Assembly (NCBI RefSeq): GCF_018691265.1
Contig: NW_024881313.1
Span: 582,501 to 646,500, forward strand
From: Tyto alba
Taxonomy: Eukaryota; Chordata; Aves; Strigiformes; Tytonidae
DNA length: 64,000 nucleotides
Direction of reading: 5' to 3'
The stretch's first letter is position 1; the number at the start of each line of letters is the position of its first letter. Below, in pieces: positions 37,893 to 47,951 of the stretch. The notes under the pieces were generated by a model. The model worked only from the letters and a program-made list of their open reading frames with translations. It did not search any database and was not told the origin of the DNA. Made by a program: the position numbers and the translations under genes.

Positions 37893-37930
37893 GGGGGGGG
37901 GCAGGGACGTGATGGGGGGTGGGGAACGGG
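37893..37930 (+). other. G-quadruplex-forming motif
   Basis: Five G-runs (9, 3, 6, 4 and 3 G) are separated by loops of 2, 7, 1 and 3 nt (CA, ACGTGAT, T, AAC with a purine edge), within the standard G3+N1-7 rule. It stands out sharply in AT-rich surroundings. It lies inside the 182-codon minus frame 37573-38121, which I regard as chance. Confidence 0.7.
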
Positions 37931-40900
37931 AAAGAAGCTCTTTCATATTTCCTTTTTAAGTTTATTTTAGTTCTGACACAGTAATCAAACTGACAGTTCT
38001 CTGCTAACGTGTATGCCTCAATACTGCAGACCCATCTTTGACAGAGTTCATTTGACTTAAGCATCAGGGCAATGCTTTGCCAGTGATTAATATACTTAGT
38101 ATTTCTGTGACCATGAAGCAACCTTCTATAAATATGTTATAACGGTTGTACATGGCTATCTGAAGAAGTCTGTCTACAAAGATTAATTTGCAAATGTCCT
38201 TTTACTCTTTTTTTAACAAGCAGATTTCAAAGGCTGTTTATATTTTTGGCAGAGTAGTGAGCTTTCTTTCAGGGCTACTCACATTTCAGAGAACAGGTGA
38301 CTTGCATGCTTTTTTTTTATAAATTACAAATAAATTACATTGTAAGTCAAATATATATTTAGAGCAATCATAGCTGACCGTATTTCTAACAATTTTCAAT
38401 TCCTTTTAACATGTTTGAATTTCTGGTTGGTGTTTACATTTTTGTTTGTTTGGAGGTTTTTTTTTGTTTGTTTGTTTTGGGTGGGGTTGTTTTCCACGTG
38501 GAGACCTCAGGAGTAATCTTGGCATGTTTAAAATGTTGTTTTCAAACAAATCTTCCCTCTTTTTGCACTCTTTTGTTGTATTTCATGTGTATTCTCTGAA
38601 GGGGATAATTCTCCTATATTTGCACGCTCAGATTGCTAACAAATGATGCACACAGGAACACACAGGAAATCACAAAGCATCTTATCAGTCCAAGAAAATG
38701 AACTCCTCATCTCTTGACTGATTGAACACTGTAGAACTGATTATTTTAGGACTCTATTTTGTTTGTTCCAAATTCTGAATTAGTTGGATAGAAACTTTTG
38801 GGAAGCTGCGTAACAATGTCCACTGTTTCATGGCTCAGTGATGGAAAGAACTTGCCTTGTGCTGCCCATGACTTAATTCCCTGTTGGAATCATCTGCTTG
38901 ACTTTGTTGAAATAGTGCCAGTGGATAATTTGTCCTATGGTATTCCAGGAAAAAGGAAAATGGATGCTGAAACCTGCTAATATCTCTGGACTGTAACCAA
39001 GTATCCCTTACTACGGGGGTGGGGGACAACAACTTTCTTTTTAAGGAGTGATGCAGCTAGCTCCAAGGTCAGGCAAACTGTATCTTTTTATATTAGTGTA
39101 CCAATCAAAACTTATTTCATAAAGGAACTAAGGTTATTTGACCACTGTGTCATTTCTATAACAGTAAGTATTAGAAATCAGAACAACACAATTAAATAAA
39201 AATAAAAGAGAGGGAGCAAACTTGAAAAATGACACTTCATTCAGTCACCTGATAATTCATATGATTGCTGCAGGGTCCTCCAGCTCCAGAACTCTTGCTT
39301 TCTCCTTTCATTGTCCAGCCGTATATTGTCTTGCTTCCTTCCTCAGCCACTGACTTCTCTCAGATGGTATTGGCTCCTTTCCATACTATGATTAACTGCA
39401 CTGCTTTTGGTCTGATTACACACAAGTCATGTTCTGTTCAGGAAATGTGTCAAGGTCTGTGGGGAAAATGCCATCTCTGTGTATGGCATGGGTGTCCAAG
39501 AGAAAGCCCTTTATGGTCCCTTCCTCTTTCCGGTTATCAGGAACCCTGGGCCTGGCATGGTGGGATTCCTCCTCTCCCTCACTCTTTATTGTGATGGTAG
39601 CAACAGAAGCCAAAATAGACAGGAGCAGTCCAGTAGCCCTGGCAGTTTCTCCTCTGGATGGCAGTGATCCTTCCTGGCAGATGTCTCTGCCCTAGAGGTT
39701 TCAGTCAAGTCTCAAGTCTGTTTTATAGCTCTTCTCCCTTTCTACGGTTTCAGAGGATGAGAGGCAGTGAGAACACAAACTGCCTGTGCTGAGCTCTGTT
39801 ACACCACTGTGTAGCTTTATTGTTCATTTTTTTTTTTTTTTTTTTCAAAGCTTATGTGCTGTAGGACTGAGCTGTTGAAAAAGACAGAAGTGTTCTGAAA
39901 CTGTTCAGGAGGTGAATCCAGACTGTGCCACTTTCCAGTGACTGCTTAGTTCAGCACAGTGTTTAAGTTAGCCTCCAAGGGTTCCCCTGAGCCTCAAATC
40001 AGCATCAAACTGAAAAGCAGCATGGTCAGGATAGCACACTAGGTTTCCCACAGCTTCAGAACACTTATTTTCTTTTCAACTTATCCTCCAAGCAATTGAA
40101 TCTCTAAATTGGCATCACACTAGGTAACATGCTTAGGAGGGTACATCACTAATAGCATTAAATTGCTGATTTCTCTTAAAAGAAATACAACATAAAAAGG
40201 AACCAGACAAAATTACAGAAGTTTTCTGATGTTAATGGAGCCTACAGATGAGAAGTGTGGAAATAACTGCTTGTAGAATCATTATCAGTTTTGGCTTGCT
40301 TTCAGCTACCACGCTTCTTTGGAAACAGCTAGAGTTTGAAGCTTCTTGAGAAATTCTTCATATTTTGTGGAAGGAAAAGGATAGAAACAGTCCTGTTGAA
40401 AGCCATTTAATGCAGTACTCCTGAACAGTGCCATGAGATTCAGTATCAGCCCCTCTCATGGCTGTAGCTTCTCACAGAGACCTTAGTCCAGCAGCAGAGG
40501 GTGGACACAAGATCTTCTTTCACAACTGTTACATGCAGAGACTGTCCTGGTCCAGATCCCTGGGACCCTATCTCATTTTCTTTTATGGAAGTGTCCAGTA
40601 GTTTAAGATTAGGGTATGATACTTTCTTTTGACTTAACCTCAAACCCATATGTTTACCTCCATTTCACCCACAGGGTTTTATTTCCCAGTTCTGTATGCT
40701 GTTCTTGTCTTCCTATAGGAAACAACCTGAGGATTGGTCTTGGCTGCACTTCAGGAATGACAATATAATCAGACACTGAAAACTGAAGTGAGGGACATTC
40801 TCGTAAGAGGGTTTTGGAGTCAAAGTGTTGGAAGAGGAACTGTAACCCACTGAAGATGGATTAAAATTGATTGAGATAGTGTTCTTTGAAAATAAAATTT

Positions 40901-43106
40901 CTCTGAAAGATGTAATTTAAGAAAATTTGTTTAAACAACTTGGAAACAATGGTGACTTAATAGTGATTAAAAAAAATATTTCTGAAACAATTTTTTTTCC
41001 CATTAATTTTAGTGGGCTTTGGAAAAGCATCCATACAAATTAGAATCTCAGAAATTCTGGATTCTCCTACACATTTGTTCCTCATACATCTGGATCTCAG
41101 CTCTTAAGAATACTCCTACTAAAGCAGATATAAAATATATTGATATGTGGTTACTGTGTACTTCTATATTATTTTTGGGTTTTTTTGATAATTGACAATA
41201 TCTTACTGAGAATTACAGAAATACAGTCCTATCTGCTCAGCCTCCCATTGTGTTCCTCTATTAGCTCTACCCAGTACAGTGTGATCTTTCTGACTTTATT
41301 TTGCTGTTTTAAAAATGTGATATTTGCCACTAATCACAGCACTCATGCAACAGTGTTGGTTGAAGTCCCCTGAGTTTCAAAGTACAAGCAGCATTTGTGG
41401 GGAAGTAGCAAAATACAAGTAGTAGTTTCATAGGGAAGCCCCCCCAAAAAGGCTAAAATAATCCCATGTGACCTTTGCAACCTGAAAATCTATTACTTTT
41501 ATGCTAATGTATGTGTATCTGAATCATAACTAAAATCAAACTAAAGATGTCAAAATGAATCATCCAAATTATGGTTTAGTATCCTTTTCTTTATTTCAGT
41601 TTTGTTTAGTTTTGTTTTTCAGTGATACCTTGCATGGTTTTAAAAAATAGTTTTACGAAGGAGTTTTTATTGGTATGAGTTGATAGAATTCTGCAGCATT
41701 TTCCTAATATTCCTCTTTTTTCCTCTAATACTCCTCTTTTTGTCAGTTACTTTGCTTAGTTGTCTGCAGTCACAGTAAATGTACTCTTTTTTTGAGACAC
41801 AACAGAAGATGCCCTGTGTGTAGACACCTGCTTGTACTTTTGTAAACTCAATTGCAAGCATTTCACACTGTTTTTTCCTGCTGTGTCCCTTGCTGGCAAT
41901 GAATTCAGTGCTGAGATAATCCAACCTCAATTGCCAAAGTGCTTTAATTTTATCTGGTATCCTAATTTTTAGTGTGTTTATCCCAGCAATGCCAAGAAAT
42001 GAATGTGGCAGCACTTGTATTTGTGCAAATAATAAAAAGAGTCAATAAACATTTTTTTTTTTGGCCTACAGAAATGGAACTTTAAAAGAGAAGATGAATT
42101 GTGCTGAGTGAAAAAGATGCTTAATGTATGTTAGTTATTCTGTTAATGATTTTGTACAGGAATATAGGAGTTGCTTTGGTACATAGGACTGAAGTATTCT
42201 TTAAATGAAAAACAAATGCATAGGAAAGTGTAGCAAGTTTATATACTCTTCCTCCTCTAACACTTTGCATCTTAGGGACTGTTGGAGCCAGAGGTGGTTT
42301 CTGGGTGTGTGTGCACCTTTCAGAGGGTTTCTTTTTTTTTTTTTTTCTTGTTGGTTTGTTCAGTATCCTTTTGAACCCATATAATCCTTAAGCATCCACA
42401 ACATTTTTAGGCCAGGAATTTCAACAGCTTAACTGCACAGTGTATGAGGAACCATTTTCTTTCATTTGATCTTGCTGCTTGCTTCCTTTGAAATGGCCTA
42501 ATGCTTGTGTTTGAAGCAGCAGTGAACAGTCAGATTTCTAGCACACTATTTTAGGAAGGACAAACTCTCCTCATACTGTGTCATAAATTGTGCTTTGGAT
42601 ACTTGGGAAGGCAAGGGAGCTAAGTATCCTAATCCTTTATAATTATAGATGTCCTTGCAATATCTCTTTGAATTAGAGTGCTATTAAGTAGAAGCACAGA
42701 AAGACCGTCTCTCAGCTTTAAAGATGCCTAGAGATAGAGATAACAATAGGACTTCCAAAAGCACACAATTGTCTAATTCTATCATTTTCTCATTTTGGTT
42801 TTCTAAATACTGTTTGTCTTAATTGCCCATAAAGGATCTTGCTCAAAGTTGTACAGGTATTCTGTACTGCAGCAGAAAGTGAATATCCACCTCTGGGACA
42901 TCAGAGTAGCATCCGCAATAGTGAATGATCCTCTGTCTTGGATATAGAAACAGGTTTTTGTTGACTTCTGTAGGAACAACATGGATCCAACTCCAGCTGG
43001 AAATGGAGGCCTGCATTTCTAGCCCTTGGGACTGCTTTGGCAGGGTACCTCCAGCATACCTGAAGCAGCATCTGTACCCCGCAACAGATAAGAAGCACTC
43101 AGACAC
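37931..43106. other. AT-rich non-coding sequence
   Basis: No gene supported. Poly(T) lies at 39827-39845 (19 T) and 42332-42346 (15 T). A moderately GC-rich patch at 39260-39700 holds several overlapping frames up to 109 codons on both strands, with no recognisable domain. The 115-codon minus frame at 41667-42014 is likewise unrecognised. Confidence 0.5.
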
Positions 43107-43430
43107 AATACTTTATTGCACTTCTCCGTGCTCTTCCTCATTTGAACTGTGACTTGCTGTGCAGTCGCACATAAAATGTCCTGCCGGCCAGTGGGAGCAT
43201 GAAGCAGCAAGAGGAGGAGCTGGAGGTGCCCGGGAGCTCTTGGCAGGGAAGGGAGGAACACACAGCGTGTGTGCTGGGGAAAGGACATCAGCATTACTGC
43301 AGCGCCAGGGCATCACCTCGTGTCTGGGGCACCAGACTGCCCATTCCACGCTTTTGTTCTGTGCAGTGCTGTTGGGCAGGGAGCAGTAAGAGGTGAGCAA
43401 CAGCAACGGGGCCACAGTGCTCCTGAGTTA
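43107..43430 (-). other. GC-rich patch with minus-strand AATAAA
   Basis: About 300 bp are GC-richer than the surroundings. At the left edge the minus strand has GTGCAATAAAGTATTGTG (AATAAA near 43112-43117), as at the 3' end of a transcript running right to left. Six frames overlap here on both strands, up to 100 codons, and none carries a domain I know. It could be the last exon of a long non-coding RNA, a retrocopy fragment or simply a GC-rich patch. Confidence 0.25.
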
Positions 43431-45382
43431 CTCATCCTTTTCAAACTTCAAATGCACAGTTTAGAGTGGCTATGCATATGTCATTTTGCTTCTGTCCCTG
43501 ATAAGTGAGGAAGCTGATGTTGCTATATGCATCCAATTATTATAAGACTGTGTCACAAGTACCAGGCTATTTCCTGGTATAAGCTTATGGCATCAAATAA
43601 AATAACACCAGGGTGAGTCAGATCTAAGTTGTAGTCAGACAAAAAACTTCTGTACTTAAATTTAAATAAGATTCAATCCAGTATTTATTTTGCAGTCCCT
43701 GTGAGTTTGTTTTATAATGACAATTCTGTCAGTCCTTTGAAGAGTTTCCCTAAGAATCTGTCCAATTCTTATAATGGTGATAACATTTTATTGATTTAAA
43801 TGAAAACCAGAAAAATCTAACCTCGCATATTACAGTGAGGCTAAAGATACCATCTTTCTAATAGATAAAATGCTAATATATAATTAGTATTATTTTAATC
43901 TGGACCGTATTCTATGTATAGCTCATCTCTTCCACTAGTTATATAGGGGCATCTAATTTTCTAAAATACTTTAAAAATGTTTAGGTATCTGTCCTATTTC
44001 TTAGGTAATCTGATAATTAAACATAATTATATGCTTGTAGACCTTTTTTCCGTAGTTCACAAGGACTTAGACTCCAAAATTACTCTGTTGACATAGAAGG
44101 TACAATCATACATTCAGATCTCTTAATTCAAAATCATGTTTAAGTAGAAGCAACAGTAACTGCTGTAGTTAACATTGTATGATAGTTTTAGTTGTTTTAC
44201 AGCTGCTTGTAGCTGTTTATTCCCTTTCCAGTCTGAATAGTTCTGAGTTCTGTTTCTGAAGAAAGTATTTTAAATGCAAGTGGCTCATCTGCTTTCTATT
44301 TTGAGCAGAAAAGCAATAAATAGGCTGTTTTAAAAAATCTTGCATTTTTATATGAGTCCTAGCAGAAGACATTATATTTTTTATATATAAAGTTATTATG
44401 AGGTCAAAATAGCACTTTTTGAAGACATTGTCTTTGGTCTTACCTGAATATTGACTGTTGTATAAATGTTTAGAAAATCATGTTATACTAAAGAAGTTTC
44501 ATGTGTAAGAGGCACAAAAAACTTGTTTGCAATTGCATAAGTAAATGGCTATTCCAGGTAGAATGAATCCAGGTTTAACTTGTTCATGTATGCAAGGACA
44601 CTCTTGACATAGAAAGGAGGAGGTACACTAAGAATTCACAAGGAAGGATTAATTAGGAAATGATCTACCAGGGATAGGGGGTCATATACAGAGCCTAAAT
44701 TTTCTAGATTCCTAATTTGGCTACCTTAGTAAAATGCTGAACTATGTCTTCAGTGTGGGTGTTTTGGTTAGATCCTAACTACAACTGGATGGATTCAGAC
44801 TGTCTTGTCCAGTAGAGCAGAAACTAAGAGAAAGATCTCATGGGCTAGTATGGAGAAGAGTGCTTAGAAAGCACACAGAGTTTCTAAGTATTACAGGCTG
44901 GGGAAGGACACTGAAACTGTACCAAATATGCAGAAATGATCTTTATTCTTCTGCTCTATTCTTCTTTCTGCAGAAGCTGTCAAATGGAAAAATTAGGGTT
45001 ATGCTGGGTTAAAAGAGCAGTTCTAAAAGGACAGACTGGAAGACAGTGCAATGAGAGACTTAGGGAATACTATTTGGGGCTATTACAATTGTTAGATAGA
45101 GTAAGCTCATCTAGAAGTTTCAGTAAGATGAACATATATATTTCCTTTTTAAAACTGTCTACCATTATATTATCAATATCATTTTTAAATGGTACTGAAT
45201 TTTCACAAGTCTGTTCTGTACTTCTTTGTCACTGCTAGTCACTGACTCCTTAAAAGTAGAACTGCAAATACATCTCCATTTCAGTCTCTTGTGGAAGGAC
45301 AGGAAGTATAATTCACAATGTGGTATACTGGATGCCAAAGTCTGAAAGTAAAGAAATTTCAGTATTTATCTCCTAAAAGCTG
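43431..45382. other. AT-rich non-coding sequence
   Basis: No gene supported. It contains the first copy (44590-44666) of a diverged 77-bp duplication, whose second copy lies at 45535-45611. The 100-codon frame at 44936-45238 has no recognisable domain. Confidence 0.5.
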
Positions 45383-45613
45383 ATGCTACAGTTTTGCGGA
45401 TTGGTGAAGCGTATGAATTTTCTAAGATTAGAAATGACATCTCTAACTGAGAGATTAAAGGAAGAATATAGTAACCAGCCCTGCAGCTACAATCTACAAC
45501 AATTTAAATTTGTAGACCAAGCACTTCCTCAAGCATGCAAGGATGTTCTTGACATAGAAATGAAGAGGTTTGTGAAGACTTACAGAGAGGACAATAATAA
45601 GGAAATAGTCTGA
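45383..45613 (+). other. Unidentified 76-codon frame, possible retroelement relic
   Basis: A short + frame rich in Glu, Lys, Leu and Gln. Part of it (LEMTSLTERLKEEYSN) could form an amphipathic helix. Its 3' third repeats, at about 69% identity and without gaps, a segment 945 bp upstream (44590-44666), and the first 13 codons keep the frame in both copies (CKD-x-LDIE shared). I do not recognise a family. It may be a relic of an old mobile element or a chance frame. Confidence 0.25.
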
Positions 45614-46195
45614 GTTAATTCTTCTTAGTATGTATTTTTGTGAAGAGAACAGTCACACTTTCTAATAAATGATAAACCATTGAGAGAGACATTATTTAAC
45701 TGGATTTGAACTATTTTAATTCTGTGTGTGTGTGTGTGTGTGTATAGCATTAGATATTTGATTGTGCCCTTGATCTTGGGCAATCTAAAGCCATAAAAAT
45801 CAGGACATATTTTTCTCTGGCAGCTATACCATGAACATTTTTCTTTTCTCCCTCCAAGGCATTTCAGCCTTGGTGACTGGTCTTTCAAACTCAGTTTATG
45901 TAATTTGTCAGAGTATGCTGCTGAAAGAAAATGTCAACCACATTCTCTGTTGAGGTTCATGACTGTCATATAATATTAATTTTTCAACAGTATATAAGGA
46001 CACTACAGTTGAATTTTAGGGATGATCATTTTGATATAACATCCTTCTGCCATTGTCAAAAAACCTTAACATATGGAAGGTCTTTTTTTTCTTTCATGGG
46101 AACAAGAAATTACTGTGTCTTTCTCTGGTAAACCACCCCATTAAATGCAGAGGTGTGGGGTAGTTTACTGTGTTTTAAAAGCAACTTTTGCTTTT
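45614..46195. other. AT-rich non-coding sequence with (TG)n
   Basis: No gene seen. A (TG)10 microsatellite occupies 45723-45743. An 87-codon minus frame at 45625-45888 translates the microsatellite into a Thr-His run and is not a gene. Confidence 0.6.
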
Positions 46196-46306
46196 CATGG
46201 AATCATAGAATCATCTAGGTTAGAAAAGACCTTTAATATCATCAAGCCCAACTGTAAACCTAACACTGACAAGTCCACCACTAAACCATGTCCCTAAATG
46301 CCACAT
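46196..46306 (-). mobile_element. CR1 LINE 3' end, antisense, split by LTR-5
   Basis: Starts with the antisense CR1 tail (TCATGGAATCATAGAATCAT) and continues through the typical antisense 3' UTR (AAGACCTTTAATATCATCAA, then CCTAACACTGACAAGTCCAC and CCCTAAATGCCACAT). The next expected CR1 bases, CTACA, appear only after LTR-5 at 47636-47640. The LTR therefore inserted into this CR1 copy, which itself is 5'-truncated just beyond. Confidence 0.85.
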
Positions 46307-46367
46307 TGGATTGGGTTTGCATAGCTAGGTTTTGGTAGTGGGAGAGGCTACAGGGGTGGCTTTTGTG

Positions 46368-46408
46368 AGAAGCTTCCAGAAGCTTCCCCCATGTCTGACA
46401 GAGCCAAT
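46368..46408 (+). promoter_or_regulatory. LTR-5 perfect four-unit heat-shock element and CCAAT box
   Basis: GAAGCTTCCAGAAGCTTC at 46369-46386 is four alternating GAA/TTC units with exact 2-bp spacing, a textbook array for trimeric HSF. A CCAAT box follows at 46404-46408 and the degenerate TATA region about 80 bp further. In the related LTR-4 the array is at the same relative place with three perfect units. The motif is seen directly; HSF binding and heat response are inferred. Confidence 0.6.
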
Positions 46409-46671
46409 GCCAGCCGGCTCCAAGAGGGGCCTACCGCTGGCCAAGGCTGAGCCCATCAGCAGTGGCGGTAGCACCTTTGGGATAACATACTCAAGAAGGG
46501 AAAAAAACTGCTGCAAAAACAGCACCCGGAGGGAGAAGTAAGAATATGTGAGAGAAGCAACCCTGCAGACACCCAGGTCAGTGAGGAAGGAGGGGAATGA
46601 GGTGCTCCAGGCGCCAGAGCAGAGGTTCCCCTACAGCCGAGGGTGAAGACCACAGTGAGGCAGGCTGTGCC

Positions 46672-46922
46672 CTGCAGCCCGGGGAGGTCCACGGTGGAGC
46701 AGATCCCCACCTGCAGCCCAGGGAGGTCCATGGTGGAGCAGATCCCCACCTGCAGCCCAGGGAGGTCCACGGTGGAGCAGATCCCCACCTGCAGCCCAGG
46801 GAGGTCCACGGTGGAGCAGATCCCCACCTGCAGCCCAGGGAGGTCCGTGGTGGAGCAGATCCCCACCTGCAGCCCAGGGAGGTCCATGGTGGAGCAGATC
46901 CCCACCTGCAGCCCAGGGAGGA
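46672..46922 (+). repeat. 39-bp minisatellite in LTR-5
   Basis: Six full units and a partial seventh (17 bp). Each unit starts CTGCAGCCC and contains GGAGGTCC, GGTGGAGCAGATCCCCAC. Units differ by single changes (CACGG, CATGG or CGTGG after GGTC; CCGGG or CCAGG at the start). Since 39 is divisible by three, every frame without a stop in one unit stays open through all, giving overlapping repeat-peptide frames of 121-238 codons on both strands. These should not be taken as genes. Confidence 0.95.
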
Positions 46923-47640
46923 CCCCATGCCAGGGCAAGTGGATGCCCAGAGGAGGCTGTGACCCTGTGGAAAGCCCAGGCTGGGACAGGTTCCTGGCAG
47001 GCCCTGTGACCCCATGGAGAGAGGAGCCCACGCTGGAGCAGGTTTGCTGGCAGGACTTGTGACCCTGTGGGGGACCCAGGCTGGAGCAGTCTGCTCCTGA
47101 AGGACTGCACCCCGTGGAAGGGACCTGCGCTGGAGAAGTTCGTGATGAACTGTACTCGTGGGAAGGACGCACTTTAGAGAAGTTCGTGGAGGACTATCTC
47201 CTCTAAGTGGGACTCCACACTGGAGCAGGGAAAAAATGTGAGGAGTCCTCCCCCTGAGGAGGAGGGAGTGGCAGAGACAACATGTGATAAACTGACCACA
47301 ACTCCCATTTGCTGTCCCCCTGCACTACTGAGGGAGAGGAGGTAAAGAAAATCAGGAGTGAAGTTGAGACTAGGAAGAAGGGAGGGGTGTGGGGAAAATA
47401 TTTTATGATTTTTATTTCTAATTACCTTACTTTGATTTGATTGACATTAAATTAAATTCCCTGAGTTGAGTCTGTTTTTCTCATAATGGTAATTGCTGAG
47501 TGATCTCCCTGTCCTTATCTCGAACCACAAGCCTTTTGTTATATTTTCTCTCCCCTGTCCAGCTCAGTAAGGGGAGTGATAAAGTGACCTTGGTGGGCAC
47601 CTGGCATCCAGCCAAGGTCAACCCACCACACACATCTACA

Positions 47641-47920
47641 TTATTTCAAAATTCATATTTACAGTGCATTCCATGATAGTATTTTTTTTAAACAGATTCA
47701 TAATTTCAAGCTTCAAACTTTGCTCATCTATGTAAAAAGTTTCCCATCAAGAATAATCATCAAGCTGTATTGGAATATTTTATCTCATTTCAATTTATTT
47801 GCTTATGTGAAAGATTGTAGAAAAATTTGTCTTTGGTTCAAAACCATCTTAAAAATATTTTGAAACTTTCTGTTTTTTTTTTTTTTTTTTTTTTTTTTTG
47901 TTTTTTTTTGTTTTGTTTTG

Positions 47921-47951
<31 letters not shown>

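Larger units (their letters stand above)
46307..47630 (+). mobile_element. Long solo LTR of an avian ERV family (LTR-5)
   Basis: A 1,324-bp element in + orientation flanked by a perfect 5-bp duplication CACAT (46302-46306 and 47631-47635). It begins TGGATTGGGTT and ends CAACCCACCACA. A four-unit heat-shock element (46369-46386), a CCAAT box (46404-46408) and a decayed TATA-like site in GATAACATACTCAAGAAGGG (46481-46500) mark the promoter. That 20-mer matches the LTR-4 promoter at 17 of 20 positions. ATTAAA signals lie at 46446+1000, that is 47446-47456. A 39-bp minisatellite sits downstream of the promoter. No gag, pol or env adjoins it. Frames up to 238 codons on both strands reflect the minisatellite and GC-rich, stop-poor sequence. 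Confidence 0.9.

Noticed and set aside
46456..47172. A 238-codon minus-strand repeat protein, and + frames of 121 and 139 codons
   Set aside because: They are translations of the 39-bp minisatellite and flanking LTR-5 sequence, open in several frames on both strands.
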